64,000 nt of DNA. It comes from Natronococcus occultus SP4 (GTDB lineage Archaea > Halobacteriota > Halobacteria > Halobacteriales > Natrialbaceae). The position numbers were made by a program, and so were the translations under genes. Below, in pieces: positions 23,850-32,870 of the stretch. Under the pieces are notes generated by a model. It had not been told where the DNA came from. It ran no database searches and saw only the letters and a list, made by a program, of their open reading frames with translations. The DNA is taken from assembly GCF_000328685.1 (NCBI RefSeq), contig NC_019974.1, positions 1,479,001 to 1,543,000 of the forward strand. Reading direction: 5' to 3'. Numbering within the stretch: position 1 is the first letter of the stretch; each line of letters starts with the position of its first letter.

Positions 23850-24080
23850 ATGATCGGTGCGTTTACCGTCGGCAAGAAGGCGCTACTGTTCGGGTACAAA
23901 CGCTACGGAATACCGGGAGCGATCGCCTCCGGGGCGGTCTTTCTGGCCGGCTACGTGGCCGTTCGCCGGCTGCTAAGCGGCTCCGCGAACGCCGAGTCCC
24001 TCGAGGACGTCGTCGAGGACGAACTCGGGACGTCGGAGGCCTCCGGCGGTGCCGACGGCGGCGGTTCGGGGCCGAACTAG
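23850..24080 (+). CDS. Small single-span membrane protein
   Basis: ATG 23850 starts a 76-residue protein: a basic N-terminus (TVGKKALLFGYKRYG), one hydrophobic helix (IPGAIASGAVFLAGYVAV, about 20-38) and an acidic Gly-rich cytosolic or exposed tail. The ATG is preferred because upstream residues in this frame antisense the aminotransferase. The protein has no recognisable family. Downstream, the GH3 gene begins within 66 bases on the same strand. Confidence 0.65.
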   Translation: MIGAFTVGKKALLFGYKRYGIPGAIASGAVFLAGYVAVRRLLSGSANAESLEDVVEDELGTSEASGGADGGGSGPN

Positions 24081-24145
24081 CGGCCCGAACCGTGGGCGCG
24101 ATCCGACCACAACACTATCCTGTAGTCGCTTCGAACCGTCGGGAG

Positions 24146-26401
24146 ATGTCACGGGAACCGCGGATCCGACGGCTCGCCGAGGCGCTCACGCTCGAGGAGA
24201 AGGTTCGGCTCACCCACGGCGCGAACGATCCCACAGGACGTGCAACCGGCTACGTGGCGGGCGTCGAACGGCTCGGAATCCCGCCGCTGCGGATGGCCGA
24301 CGGCCCGCTCGGCGTGCGGATCCCCGACGAGTCTACGACGGCGTTTCCCGCGCCGATCGCGCTCGCCGCGACCTTCGAGACGGAGCTCGCACGCGATCAC
24401 GGCGCGGCGCTCGGGCGCGAAACCAGGGGAAAAGGCCAGGACGTCCTGCTCGCTCCCGGCACCAACCTCCTCCGGGTGCCACAGAACGGACGGAACTTCG
24501 AGTACTTCGCCGAGGACCCCGTCCTCTCCGCGTCGTTCGCGGGAGCCGTCGTTGCGGGGATCCAGTCACAGGACGTCGCCGCGACGCCGAAACACTACGT
24601 CGCGAACAACCAGGAAACCGCCCGTGCCGCCGTCAACGTCGACGCCGACGAGCGGGCGCTTCGCGAGCTCTACCTCCCGTCGTTTCGATCGGCCGTCGAG
24701 GCCGGCGCGGGCTCGGTGATGACCGCCTACAACGACGTGAACGGGACTCGAATGAGCGACCACGAGCGACTCCTCCGGGACGTGCTGAAAGGCGAGTGGG
24801 GGTTCGAGGGGTACGTCGTCTCGGACTGGTTCGGCACCGAGGACGCGGCCGACGCGGCGAACGGCGGACTCGACGTCGAGATGCCGGGCATCTCGATGGC
24901 GGAGATGCAGGCCGCGATGGCGGGCGACGACACCGACGGGCCCGACGCCGCGGACGGGGACGGCGACAGTGATGACGCGAACGAGCTCCCGGACGCCATC
25001 GCCGACGGGATGCCCGACCACGAGAGCTGCGAGCGGTTCGCCGACGCGCTGACCGAGGCCGTCGAGTCGGGCGCCGTCCCGGAGGAACGGCTCGACGACA
25101 TGGTCGCACGCGTCCTCCGGACGATGGACCGGGTCGGTCTGCTCGCTGACGGCAAGACGCGACGCGCCTCGAACGGTCGGACAGGGTCCGAAGACGGCGC
25201 GGTCGACACGCCCGCCCACCGCGAGCTTGCGACCCGCGTCGCGACGCGGGGGACCGTCCTGCTCGAGAACGACGGCGTCTTGCCGCTTTCCGACGAGGCG
25301 GACGTCGCCGTTATCGGCCCGAACGTCGACGAGTCCGTCCTCGGCGGCGGCGGGTCCTCGGAGACGACACCCGTCGTCGAGGCGAGTCCGCGTACGGGGA
25401 TCGCCGAGCGCGCCGACGGCAACGTGACGGTCGCGTACGGGATTCCGCGCGTCGAGGGCGTCTCGATGCTCGAGGCGTTCGTCGGCGACGACGGCGCGGA
25501 GCGCGAGGACGCTACTCGCGAACCGGACCTCGAGGACGCCGCGGCGACCGCGCGGGAGGCCGACGCCGCGGTCGTCTGCGTTCGCGACACCGCGACCGAG
25601 GCGCTCGACCGCGAGGACCTGCGCCTCCCCGGCCGCCAGGCGGAACTGATCGAGACCGTCGCCGCGGAAAACGACCGCACGGTCGTCGTCGTCAACTCGA
25701 GCGGCCCGATCGAATGTCCCTGGCGCGAGGATGTCGCGGCCGTCCTCGAGAACTGGTACCCCGGTCAGGCCCACGGCGAGGCCGTCGCCGCGGTGTTGTA
25801 CGGCGACGCCGACCCGGGCGGGCGACTGCCCGTGACCTTCGCGCCCGAGGACGCCTACCCGACGGCCGACGAGCGCCGCTACCCGGGCGTCGACGGAACG
25901 GCTCGCTACGAGGAGGGCGTCTTCGTCGGCTACCGTCACTTCGACGCCGCCGACCGCGAGCCGACCTACCCCTTCGGCCACGGCCGTAGCTACGCCGACT
26001 ACGAGTACGTCGACGCCGACCCGGACCTCGAGGACGGAACCGTTCGGGTCACCGTCGAGAACACGACCGACCGGGACGGACGGGAGGTCGTCCAGGTCTA
26101 CGTCCGCCCACCGTCCGTCGAGGGCGTCGACCGCCCCGTTCGCGAACTCGCGGGCTTCGAGAGCGTCGCGGTCCCAGCCGGCCAGCGCGTCTCCGTCGCG
26201 GTCGAGCTCGAGGACCTCGCGTTCGCTCGCTACAGCGAGGACGGAGACGGCTGGACGGTCGATCCGGGCGAGTACGTCCTCGAGATCGGGCGGTCCTCGC
26301 GGGACGTTCGAGCGACCCTCCGGACGGAACTCGACCCGGCGTTCCGGCACCGAGTTCGGGAGTCGCTCGCGACCCGCGAGTCGTCGAGCGATCGGCGCTA
26401 A
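24146..26401 (+). CDS. Glycoside hydrolase family 3 beta-glucosidase-type enzyme
   Basis: The product has 751 residues with normal GH3 layout: an N-terminal TIM-barrel (TLEEKVRLTHG, GIPPLRMADGPLGVR, GQDVLLAPGTNLLR, ATPKHYVANNQE), the nucleophile loop YVVSDWFGTEDA (Asp227), a middle alpha/beta sandwich (GTVLLENDGVLPL, VAVIGPNVDES, GGGGSSETTPV) and a C-terminal fibronectin-like domain (YPFGHGRSYADYEY). No signal peptide is visible, so it is likely cytoplasmic and acts on imported oligosaccharides. An acidic low-complexity insert at about 275-290 is a haloadaptation. I start at ATG 24146. The 3' end overlaps the convergent purD by 4 bases. Confidence 0.9.
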   Translation: MSREPRIRRLAEALTLEEKVRLTHGANDPTGRATGYVAGVERLGIPPLRMADGPLGVRIPDESTTAFPAPIALAATFETELARDHGAALGRETRGKGQDVLLAPGTNLLRVPQNGRNFEYFAEDPVLSASFAGAVVAGIQSQDVAATPKHYVANNQETARAAVNVDADERALRELYLPSFRSAVEAGAGSVMTAYNDVNGTRMSDHERLLRDVLKGEWGFEGYVVSDWFGTEDAADAANGGLDVEMPGISMAEMQAAMAGDDTDGPDAADGDGDSDDANELPDAIADGMPDHESCERFADALTEAVESGAVPEERLDDMVARVLRTMDRVGLLADGKTRRASNGRTGSEDGAVDTPAHRELATRVATRGTVLLENDGVLPLSDEADVAVIGPNVDESVLGGGGSSETTPVVEASPRTGIAERADGNVTVAYGIPRVEGVSMLEAFVGDDGAEREDATREPDLEDAAATAREADAAVVCVRDTATEALDREDLRLPGRQAELIETVAAENDRTVVVVNSSGPIECPWREDVAAVLENWYPGQAHGEAVAAVLYGDADPGGRLPVTFAPEDAYPTADERRYPGVDGTARYEEGVFVGYRHFDAADREPTYPFGHGRSYADYEYVDADPDLEDGTVRVTVENTTDRDGREVVQVYVRPPSVEGVDRPVRELAGFESVAVPAGQRVSVAVELEDLAFARYSEDGDGWTVDPGEYVLEIGRSSRDVRATLRTELDPAFRHRVRESLATRESSSDRR

Positions 26402-27702
26402 CGGTCTTGCAGCTCCTCGACGTGGTCGATCCGCTGCTGGACGAGCTCGGGTTTCCCGATGTCGTGACGGACGTGGAGTCCCTCCTCGCCGGCGACCGCG
26501 AGGGCGTCCTCGGCGATCTCCTCGGCTGCGGTGATCGTGTCGGCGACGCCGACGAGGGCGAACGCTCTCGACGTGGTCGTGTAGATGCCGTCGTCGCGCT
26601 CGTCCACACTGGCGTAGTACAGCAGGGCGTCGCCCGCGCTCTCCTCGTCAACTTTGACCTTCGTGCCCGCCTCCGGATCGGTCGGATACCCCTCTGGAAC
26701 CGCGTACTTACAGACCGTCGCCTGCGAGGCGAACTCGAGCTCCGGCAGCTCGTCGCCGTCGCGGGCGGCCGTGAGGACGTCGAGGAACGGCGTCTCGAGG
26801 ACGGGCAGGGTGTTCATCGCCTCGGGGTCGCCGAAGCGGGCGTTGAACTCGATGACCTTCGGCCCCTCGCTGGTGAGCATGAACTGGCCGTAGAGGATCC
26901 CCCGGTAGCCCTCGAGGGCGTCGACGGTCGCCTCGATAATCGAGACGGCCTCGTCGTAGTCGTCCTCGGTCATGAACGGGAGCTCGAACGTGGCGTCGGA
27001 GTAACTTCCCATCCCCCCGGTGTTCGGCCCCTCGTCGCCCTCGTAGGCTCGCTTGTGGTCCTGAACGGCGGGTGCGGTCCGGACCTCGCCGTCGGCGACG
27101 AACGCCTGGACGGTAAACTCCTCGCCGACCAGCCGCTCCTCGAGGACGATCCGGTCGTAGTCGGAGTCGCGGATGTACTCTTTCCCTTCCTCGGCGGTGA
27201 CCTGGTCGCCGATGACCTTCACGCCTTTCCCCCCGGTGAGCCCGGCGGGCTTGATCGCGAGGTCGCCGTCGTACTCGTCGATGTAGTCACAGGCAGCGTC
27301 CATGTCGTCGAAGGTCTCGAAGTCGGGACAGCCCGGCACGTCGTGTTCGGCCATGAACCGCCGCTGAAAGGCCTTGTCCGTCTCGATGCGGGCGTCCTCG
27401 GCCGTCGGCCCGAACGCGTAGATCCCCGCGTCCTCGAGCTCGTCGACGACGCCGGCCTCGAGGGGCGCCTCGGGGCCGACGACCGCCAGCGTCGCCCCGA
27501 CGTCCTCGGCGTACTCGCGGACCGCCTTCGGGTTGGTCGTCTCGAGCGTCTCGAACTCGGTCGCGAGCCGGGCGATGCCGGGGTTTCGGTTCCCCGCGCA
27601 GGCGTAGAGGTCGACCTCGCCGCCGTCGGAACCGCCCTCGAGCGCCCGCGCGATCGCGTGTTCGCGCCCGCCGCCGCCGATCAGGAGCACGTGCTCTGCC
27701 AT
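26398..27702 (-). CDS. purD: Phosphoribosylamine-glycine ligase
   Basis: The product is a 434-residue ATP-grasp enzyme making glycinamide ribonucleotide in purine synthesis. Visible features: HVLLIGGGGREHAIARAL at the N-terminus, YAFGPTAEDARIETDKAFQ, the ATP-grasp loop AIKPAGLTGGKGVKV, DHKRAYEGDEGPNTGGMGSY, and FNARFGDPE for metal binding. The length and start (MAEHVLLIGG) are standard. It appears to be a single gene with its own promoter, convergent with the GH3 gene. Confidence 0.95.
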   Translation of the reverse strand: MAEHVLLIGGGGREHAIARALEGGSDGGEVDLYACAGNRNPGIARLATEFETLETTNPKAVREYAEDVGATLAVVGPEAPLEAGVVDELEDAGIYAFGPTAEDARIETDKAFQRRFMAEHDVPGCPDFETFDDMDAACDYIDEYDGDLAIKPAGLTGGKGVKVIGDQVTAEEGKEYIRDSDYDRIVLEERLVGEEFTVQAFVADGEVRTAPAVQDHKRAYEGDEGPNTGGMGSYSDATFELPFMTEDDYDEAVSIIEATVDALEGYRGILYGQFMLTSEGPKVIEFNARFGDPEAMNTLPVLETPFLDVLTAARDGDELPELEFASQATVCKYAVPEGYPTDPEAGTKVKVDEESAGDALLYYASVDERDDGIYTTTSRAFALVGVADTITAAEEIAEDALAVAGEEGLHVRHDIGKPELVQQRIDHVEELQDR

Positions 27703-27809
27703 GCTCGATAGCGAAACGCACGAACCTGTAAGCGTTGCCCTTTGTGCGAGCGAAAAGTATGCACGAGTACGGGTATCCTACTCGAGTCCGCCACCGCGAG
27801 CGGTCGCGC

Positions 27810-29225
27810 TCAGTCGTCCGCGCTCGGCGAGGGCTCGAGGGGTGCGCCGGCGTCCTCGTCGTCGGCGTCGACGTCCGTCTCGGCGTCACCCGGACGCGGG
27901 AAGTGCTCGATGGTCGCTTCGCGGAAGGCGTCCTCGTCGAACTCGTAGTCGCCGTCGAGGAACTCGAGCAGGGTGTGGGTGTCCCGCATCGCGTTTTTCA
28001 GACAGGTCGAGGCGCCCGGCGAGGGGGTGATGTTGAAGATGACGTCGTCGCCGACGATCTTGGCCTCGCCCATGTCGAGGGATTTCGTCTCGGTGTCGAC
28101 GATCTGGGGACGGACCCCGCCGTACCCCTTCGCGCGCTCGATGTCGTCGAGTTCGACGCTGGGAACGACCTTCTGGACGTGGGGCAGGAACTGCTTCGGA
28201 CCGACGTTCGGTACGTCGTAGACCAGGTTCCGCAGCACGTACGGCAGGAGGATCCGATCCGAGAGGATGTTCGCGTAGCTGAGAAACGCCGCGGCGTTGA
28301 GCCCGAAGACGTCGAGAAAGTCCGTGACCGTAGAGATACGTCCTCGCTCGAGGGTCGGGACGAGCTTCGCGGTCGGCCCGAACCGCGTGATCGAGGAATC
28401 GTGGACGTCGGCGTCGCCGTGGACCGCAGCGAAGGGGAGCTTCTTCATCTGGAGGGTGTAGACCTTCCCGTTGAGCAGATCGTCCGCGAGGAAGAAACTC
28501 CCCGCGACCGGGAGCAGAACCTTGTTCTCGCCGTAACCGAGCTCCTTTGCGATCTGGAGGCTGTGGGAGCCGGCGGCGACGACGGACGCGTCACAGTCGA
28601 ACCGGCCCTCGGTCGTCTCGATCGTGTAGCCGTCGAGCGTCGGCGTGATGTCTTTGACCTTCGTCCCGGTGTAAACGTCGACGCCAGCCTCTTCGCGTGC
28701 GAGTTCGACGAACGACTGGGTCGTCGCGCCGTAGTCGACGACGTAGCCGTCGGGCGTCTGGAGCGCGCGCAGCTCCGTGTCGTCGTCTCGGCCCTCGACG
28801 ACTTTCGGCTCGAGTTCGGCAATCTCCTCGCGGCCGATCGAGCGCAGCTTCGGGAACAGGTCGCCGAAGCCGTCGCCCTCGTAGCGACGCTCGAGCTCCG
28901 CGACTTCCTCTTGGCCCACGCCGAGTACCATCTTGCTGCGCTTGTCGTGCATCTCCCGGTCGGGGTCGTGGTTCTCGAGGTAGCCGGCGAGGAGCTCGGC
29001 GCCCTCCTTGACATCTCGAGCCTTCTCGAGGGTGTAGTTGGTCTCGATGTCCCCGAAGTGCAGCGTCTGGGAGTTGTTCGTGTGATCGGAGTTGATCGCC
29101 GCGATCTCGTCCTCTTTCTCGATCAGTGCGATAGAGTCGATATCGGTGAACGTCGCCGTCGTGTACAGCAGCGACGCGCCGCTGATGCCGCCGCCGACGA
29201 TAACGAGGTCGTATTTGCCAGACAT
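27810..29225 (-). CDS. FAD-dependent oxidoreductase, malate:quinone oxidoreductase-like
   Basis: The product has 471 residues. An N-terminal FAD-binding Rossmann motif (LVIVGGGISGASLLY) is followed by NSQTLHFGDIETNYT, which resembles the substrate-side segment of malate:quinone oxidoreductases, then SVVAAGSHSLQIAKELG and a C-terminal GGVRPQIVDTETKSL with DVIFNITPSPGASTC. It probably oxidises malate (or a related 2-hydroxyacid) and passes electrons to menaquinone at the membrane. The tail is acidic and disordered. ATG 29225 (MSGKYDLVIVGGG) is chosen; an upstream ATG at 29363 lies beyond an AT-rich promoter. It is divergent from thyA. Confidence 0.82.
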   Translation of the reverse strand: MSGKYDLVIVGGGISGASLLYTTATFTDIDSIALIEKEDEIAAINSDHTNNSQTLHFGDIETNYTLEKARDVKEGAELLAGYLENHDPDREMHDKRSKMVLGVGQEEVAELERRYEGDGFGDLFPKLRSIGREEIAELEPKVVEGRDDDTELRALQTPDGYVVDYGATTQSFVELAREEAGVDVYTGTKVKDITPTLDGYTIETTEGRFDCDASVVAAGSHSLQIAKELGYGENKVLLPVAGSFFLADDLLNGKVYTLQMKKLPFAAVHGDADVHDSSITRFGPTAKLVPTLERGRISTVTDFLDVFGLNAAAFLSYANILSDRILLPYVLRNLVYDVPNVGPKQFLPHVQKVVPSVELDDIERAKGYGGVRPQIVDTETKSLDMGEAKIVGDDVIFNITPSPGASTCLKNAMRDTHTLLEFLDGDYEFDEDAFREATIEHFPRPGDAETDVDADDEDAGAPLEPSPSADD

Positions 29226-29458
29226 TGTTATGGTGGCCGCTACTTGCCCAACTCGAGTCCAGACGTATAACTCATATTTTTTGTCGGAGAATTCGTCAAT
29301 CGACGAAAACCGTCTCGACGAGGGTTGTGCCGTCCTCGAACGACGGGCTCTCAACCGAGCCAACGGGCGTTGCAGTGCTTCCGATAGCTATCATATCACT
29401 CACCTAATGTGATCGGTCCACTGTCAGTCGAACCGGTTGCGGGCACGCGAAACACAAG

Positions 29459-29467
29459 CAAATTATC
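29459..29467 (+). promoter_or_regulatory. thyA TATA box
   Basis: CAAATTATC centred 28 bases before ATG 29491 supports a leaderless thyA-folA mRNA and that start codon over an upstream in-frame codon at 29437. Confidence 0.5.
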
Positions 29468-29490
29468 CGGCCACTGCGAAAGGCGCGCCA

Positions 29491-30507
29491 ATGCGACAGT
29501 ACCTCGATCTCGTCGACGCGGTGCTCTCGGGAGGCACCCACAAACCCAACCGGACCGGGGTCGACACGATCTCGTCGTTCAGCGAACACTACGAGGTCGA
29601 CCTCCGGGAGGGGTTCCCGCTGTTGACGACAAAAAAGATGGACGGCTACCGCTGGAACTCGATGCTCCACGAGGTCGCCTGGTATCTCTCGGGGCAGGAA
29701 CACATCCGAGAGCTGCGCGAGGAGACCAAGATCTGGGACGCCTGGGCCGACGAGGACGGCCACCTCGACACCGCCTACGGACGGTTCTGGCGTCGGTATC
29801 CGGTTCCCGACGAGGACGCACAGCTCGGGAGCGAGAGCTGGCCCGACGAGCACCACCGCTGGGTCACCGAGGAAGACGACGGCCGCCGGACCTTCGACCA
29901 GCTCCAGTACGTCGTCGACACGCTCTCGGATGCGCCGAACTCCCGACGGCTTGTGGTCAACGCCTGGCACCCCGCGAACGCGGCCGTCTCGACGCTGCCG
30001 CCCTGCCATTATTCGTTCGTCTTCAACGTTCAGGGCGACCGACTGAACTGCCACCTGACCCAGCGCTCGGGCGACGTCGCGCTCGGGGTGCCGTTCAACA
30101 TCGCGGCCTACGCGCTCCTGACGAAGATCGTCGCCGAACAGACCGGGTTCGAGCCCGGAACCTTCGCCCACACCGTCGTCGACGCCCACGTCTACTGCGG
30201 GCGCGGCGAGCGGGGCAAGTGGTACGCCGACAACCTCGCGGACCTGCAGTCCCGGCTCGCCGACGTCGAAAAGCGCGAGGAGTACCTCGCGGTCAAGGAG
30301 TGGCTCGAGAGCGAAGCGCCGGCCGAGGCCGACGGCGATGAGCGCCTCGATCACGTCCCCGGTTTGCTCGAGCAGTGTTCCCGGGAGCCCCTCGAACGGC
30401 CGACCCTCGAGATCGGCGACGCCTCGATCGACGACTTCTCGGTGGCGGACCTCGAGCTTCGGGAGTACGACTCCCACGAGGGACTCCGGTTCGCGGTGGC
30501 CGAATGA
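29491..30507 (+). CDS. thyA: Thymidylate synthase (ThyA type)
   Basis: The product has 338 residues, longer than the 264 of E. coli ThyA because of acidic insertions. Conserved sites: NRTGVDTISSF near the N-terminus, WDAWADEDGHLDTAYGRFWR, the catalytic Cys172 in LPPCHYSF, and CHLTQRSGDVALGVPFNIAAY. It converts dUMP to dTMP while oxidising methylene-THF to DHF. folA follows with a 4-base ATGA overlap, so the enzyme that regenerates THF is translationally coupled. ThyA and FolA in haloarchaea are thought to be bacterial in origin. Confidence 0.95.
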   Translation: MRQYLDLVDAVLSGGTHKPNRTGVDTISSFSEHYEVDLREGFPLLTTKKMDGYRWNSMLHEVAWYLSGQEHIRELREETKIWDAWADEDGHLDTAYGRFWRRYPVPDEDAQLGSESWPDEHHRWVTEEDDGRRTFDQLQYVVDTLSDAPNSRRLVVNAWHPANAAVSTLPPCHYSFVFNVQGDRLNCHLTQRSGDVALGVPFNIAAYALLTKIVAEQTGFEPGTFAHTVVDAHVYCGRGERGKWYADNLADLQSRLADVEKREEYLAVKEWLESEAPAEADGDERLDHVPGLLEQCSREPLERPTLEIGDASIDDFSVADLELREYDSHEGLRFAVAE

Positions 30508-31040
30508 CGGGGACCGACCCTGCGCTCGAGACCGAGCTCGAACTCGCCGGGATCGTCGCCGTCGCCGACAACGGCGTCATCGGGCGGGACGGCGAGATGC
30601 CCTGGCACATCCCGGCGGATCTGCAACACTTCAAGGAGGCGACGATGGACCACCCCGTGATCATGGGACGGGTGACCTACGAGGGGATCCTCGAGGCACT
30701 GGGCGAGCCGCTGCCGGGGCGGACGACGGTCGTCCTCACGAGCCGGGCGCTCGAGACGCCCGAGGACGTCGTCCTCGCCCGCGACCTCGAAGATGCCCTC
30801 GAGACGGCCGAGCGCGCGGCCGAGGAGCGCCACGACGGCGGCGACACCGCCTTCGTCGCGGGTGGGGCGACCGTTTACGAACAGTTCCTGCCCGTTCTCG
30901 ATCGGCTGATCGTCACCGAGATCCACGACGCTCCCGACGGCGACACCGAGTTCCCCGACTGGGACCGCGACGATTGGACCGAGGTCGAGCGCGACGAGCG
31001 TGACGGGTTCGCGTTCGTCGAGTACGTCCGCGAGGAGTGA
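30504..31040 (+). CDS. folA: Dihydrofolate reductase
   Basis: The product has 178 residues. Family motifs: IVAVADNGVIGRDGEMPWHIPADLQHFKE, the nucleotide-binding VIMGRVTYEG and TTVVLTSR, AFVAGGATVYEQFLP, and a C-terminal strand WTEVERDERDGFAFVEY. It reduces DHF to THF with NADPH and completes the thymidylate cycle with the upstream thyA. ATG 30504 overlaps the thyA stop (ATGA). It starts with an acidic extension of about 13 residues before the core. Confidence 0.95.
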   Translation: MTGTDPALETELELAGIVAVADNGVIGRDGEMPWHIPADLQHFKEATMDHPVIMGRVTYEGILEALGEPLPGRTTVVLTSRALETPEDVVLARDLEDALETAERAAEERHDGGDTAFVAGGATVYEQFLPVLDRLIVTEIHDAPDGDTEFPDWDRDDWTEVERDERDGFAFVEYVREE

Positions 31041-31136
31041 CGGTCGAGTCGATCGCCGACACGGTCGCCCGCGCGCCCGAGACCGACTCGTCGGGACGAC
31101 CGCGCTCGAGCGCGGTCGAATCCGCTTCCGGCGTAG

Positions 31137-32870
31137 CTACTCATCGGCACGGGTGTCCTCACTCATGACTTTCGACATCGGTACGAATCCCCGTCCGCGC
31201 TCACGGAGCACAGTCGTCGCTTCGCGCAAGTGCGCTATTTCACGCTGTCGAAGCTGGGTAGTGTCACCATCAGCCGCAGAGAGTTCGCGGATCACCTCGA
31301 GAAGCCGTTCCGAGGCGAGCAAGTCGGGGACCGCGACGTAGGTTGCACCCGCTTCGAACAGTTCGAGCGCTTCGTCCGTGTTTTTCGCGCGGACGATGAC
31401 GTCGGGATCACGAACGCGTGACAGAAGCGTATCCGAGAGGATTCGATCCGCGGTTGTCGAATAGACGAGGCGGCTCTCGGAGACGTTCGCTAACTGTAAC
31501 GTATCCTCGACCATCGCGTCGCCGAACACGTAGTACTCTCGCTCCGCTCGTACCCGAGACAGCTGTGCGGGATCGTGGTCGATTACGACGACGTCGATTC
31601 CGAGATCGTCGCAAACGGCGGCGATTCGTGAACCGAGTATTCCGTATCCGATGATAACGACGTGGTCGGTGAGATCGGAATCGACGCGGCTTCGCGTTCG
31701 GAGCTGCTCGTGGCTCGAGCTAAAGACGTCCGCCCGAGCAACGATCCTCGAAAGCGTCTCGTCGTACTGTTTGGTGGCCGCAGACGTAATCATCGTAATC
31801 GCGGACGCCAGGATGATCGCCTGAAACACCGGCTCCGAGATCCGCTCGAGCAACAGTGCCTGAATAGCGATGATGAGCGCGAACTCGCTGACCTGATCGA
31901 GCGTGAAACTCGTCAGGCAGGCGGTGCGTGTCTCGTACCCTCGGCGAAGCAGCAACACGACCATCACGAGCGGTTTGACGAAAACCACGAACAGCGTGAG
32001 AAGCCCGGCGATCAGCACGACTTCGAGGAGTGCCGTCGTCGTCGCCGGGATCGTAACGAGGCTTCCGAGCGTCACGAAGAAGATCGCGCTGAAGAAGGTG
32101 TTGAGCGAGTCCAGACCGGAAAGCAGTGCGAGGTTGTTCGGAAAGTCTCGAGTCACTGCGAGCCCCGCAGCGAAGGCGCCAACGGCGATCGAGACCTCGA
32201 ACGCTACGGAGCTTCCGATAAACGCGATCAGAAGTCCGATTCCGGAGAGGATAATGAGCTCGTCGTTGTCGCCGGAAAGTTTCACGAGCCAGTCGAAGGC
32301 ATAAACCCGAAAGAGAACCGCGGTGGCGAGCAGAATTACGCCGTATCCGAGTTTGAGTGCGACTCCGTCGAGTGTGAAGACCGCTGCACTGAGGACGAGC
32401 AGGACCGCGATCGCGAACAGGTCCTGAATGAAATGAATGGACTGGACGAGCCGTCCGTGAACGAGATTGAGGTAGATCTCTCGCCTGAAGAGGCTCTGAC
32501 CGACGAGCGAGGAACTGAGTGCTGCGGCGATAGCGAAGTACGCCGCATCGAGCGTCTCGAGACCGACCCCGAGTGCTACTGCGAGCGCTGCACCCCCGAC
32601 GATCACGAGCTGTGCAGCAGCGACGTGCTCGCTGTCTTTCGCAATCGTTCGGAATCTACCCGGTTCGACGTTTACCCCGAAGATGAACACCAGAAATGCG
32701 ATCCCCCACTGGGCGAGTTCCAGCGTCAGGTCGTCGCCAACGAGCGGAGGCAACACCAACCCAGCGACGATGTAGACCGGTACGGCGGGGATCGGAAACC
32801 GGTTCGTTGCGACTAGCAGGACTGCAGCGAGAATGAAAATCGTCGCCAGCGTGACGAGGAGATCACTCAT
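31137..32870 (-). CDS. CPA2 cation:proton antiporter with TrkA-N domain (Kef type) 1
   Basis: The product has 577 residues. About 12 membrane helices (1 to about 375) form the Na+/H+ exchanger-like fold (GLVLPPLVGDDLTL, the half-helix FEVSIAVGAFAAGLAVTRD, FTLDQVSEFALII). A TrkA-N Rossmann domain follows with an intact GYGILG nucleotide motif (DHVVIIGYGILGSRIAAVCDD) and VVVIDHDPAQL. These proteins exchange K+ or Na+ for protons under control of NAD(H)-type ligands. The gene overlaps the second antiporter by 8 bases (32863-32870), indicating a two-gene operon read from the upstream paralog. Confidence 0.88.
   Translation of the reverse strand: MSDLLVTLATIFILAAVLLVATNRFPIPAVPVYIVAGLVLPPLVGDDLTLELAQWGIAFLVFIFGVNVEPGRFRTIAKDSEHVAAAQLVIVGGAALAVALGVGLETLDAAYFAIAAALSSSLVGQSLFRREIYLNLVHGRLVQSIHFIQDLFAIAVLLVLSAAVFTLDGVALKLGYGVILLATAVLFRVYAFDWLVKLSGDNDELIILSGIGLLIAFIGSSVAFEVSIAVGAFAAGLAVTRDFPNNLALLSGLDSLNTFFSAIFFVTLGSLVTIPATTTALLEVVLIAGLLTLFVVFVKPLVMVVLLLRRGYETRTACLTSFTLDQVSEFALIIAIQALLLERISEPVFQAIILASAITMITSAATKQYDETLSRIVARADVFSSSHEQLRTRSRVDSDLTDHVVIIGYGILGSRIAAVCDDLGIDVVVIDHDPAQLSRVRAEREYYVFGDAMVEDTLQLANVSESRLVYSTTADRILSDTLLSRVRDPDVIVRAKNTDEALELFEAGATYVAVPDLLASERLLEVIRELSAADGDTTQLRQREIAHLREATTVLRERGRGFVPMSKVMSEDTRADE

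Noticed and set aside
24566-26350. Long minus-strand open frame opposite the GH3 gene
   Set aside because: Antisense to clear GH3 motifs; composition (Arg/Val/Asp runs) is that of a shadow frame.
29296-29403. Short minus-strand frame (about 35 codons) between the MQO-like gene and thyA
   Set aside because: Open and weakly protein-like, but no promoter at the right place, no start other than GTG, and no family match.
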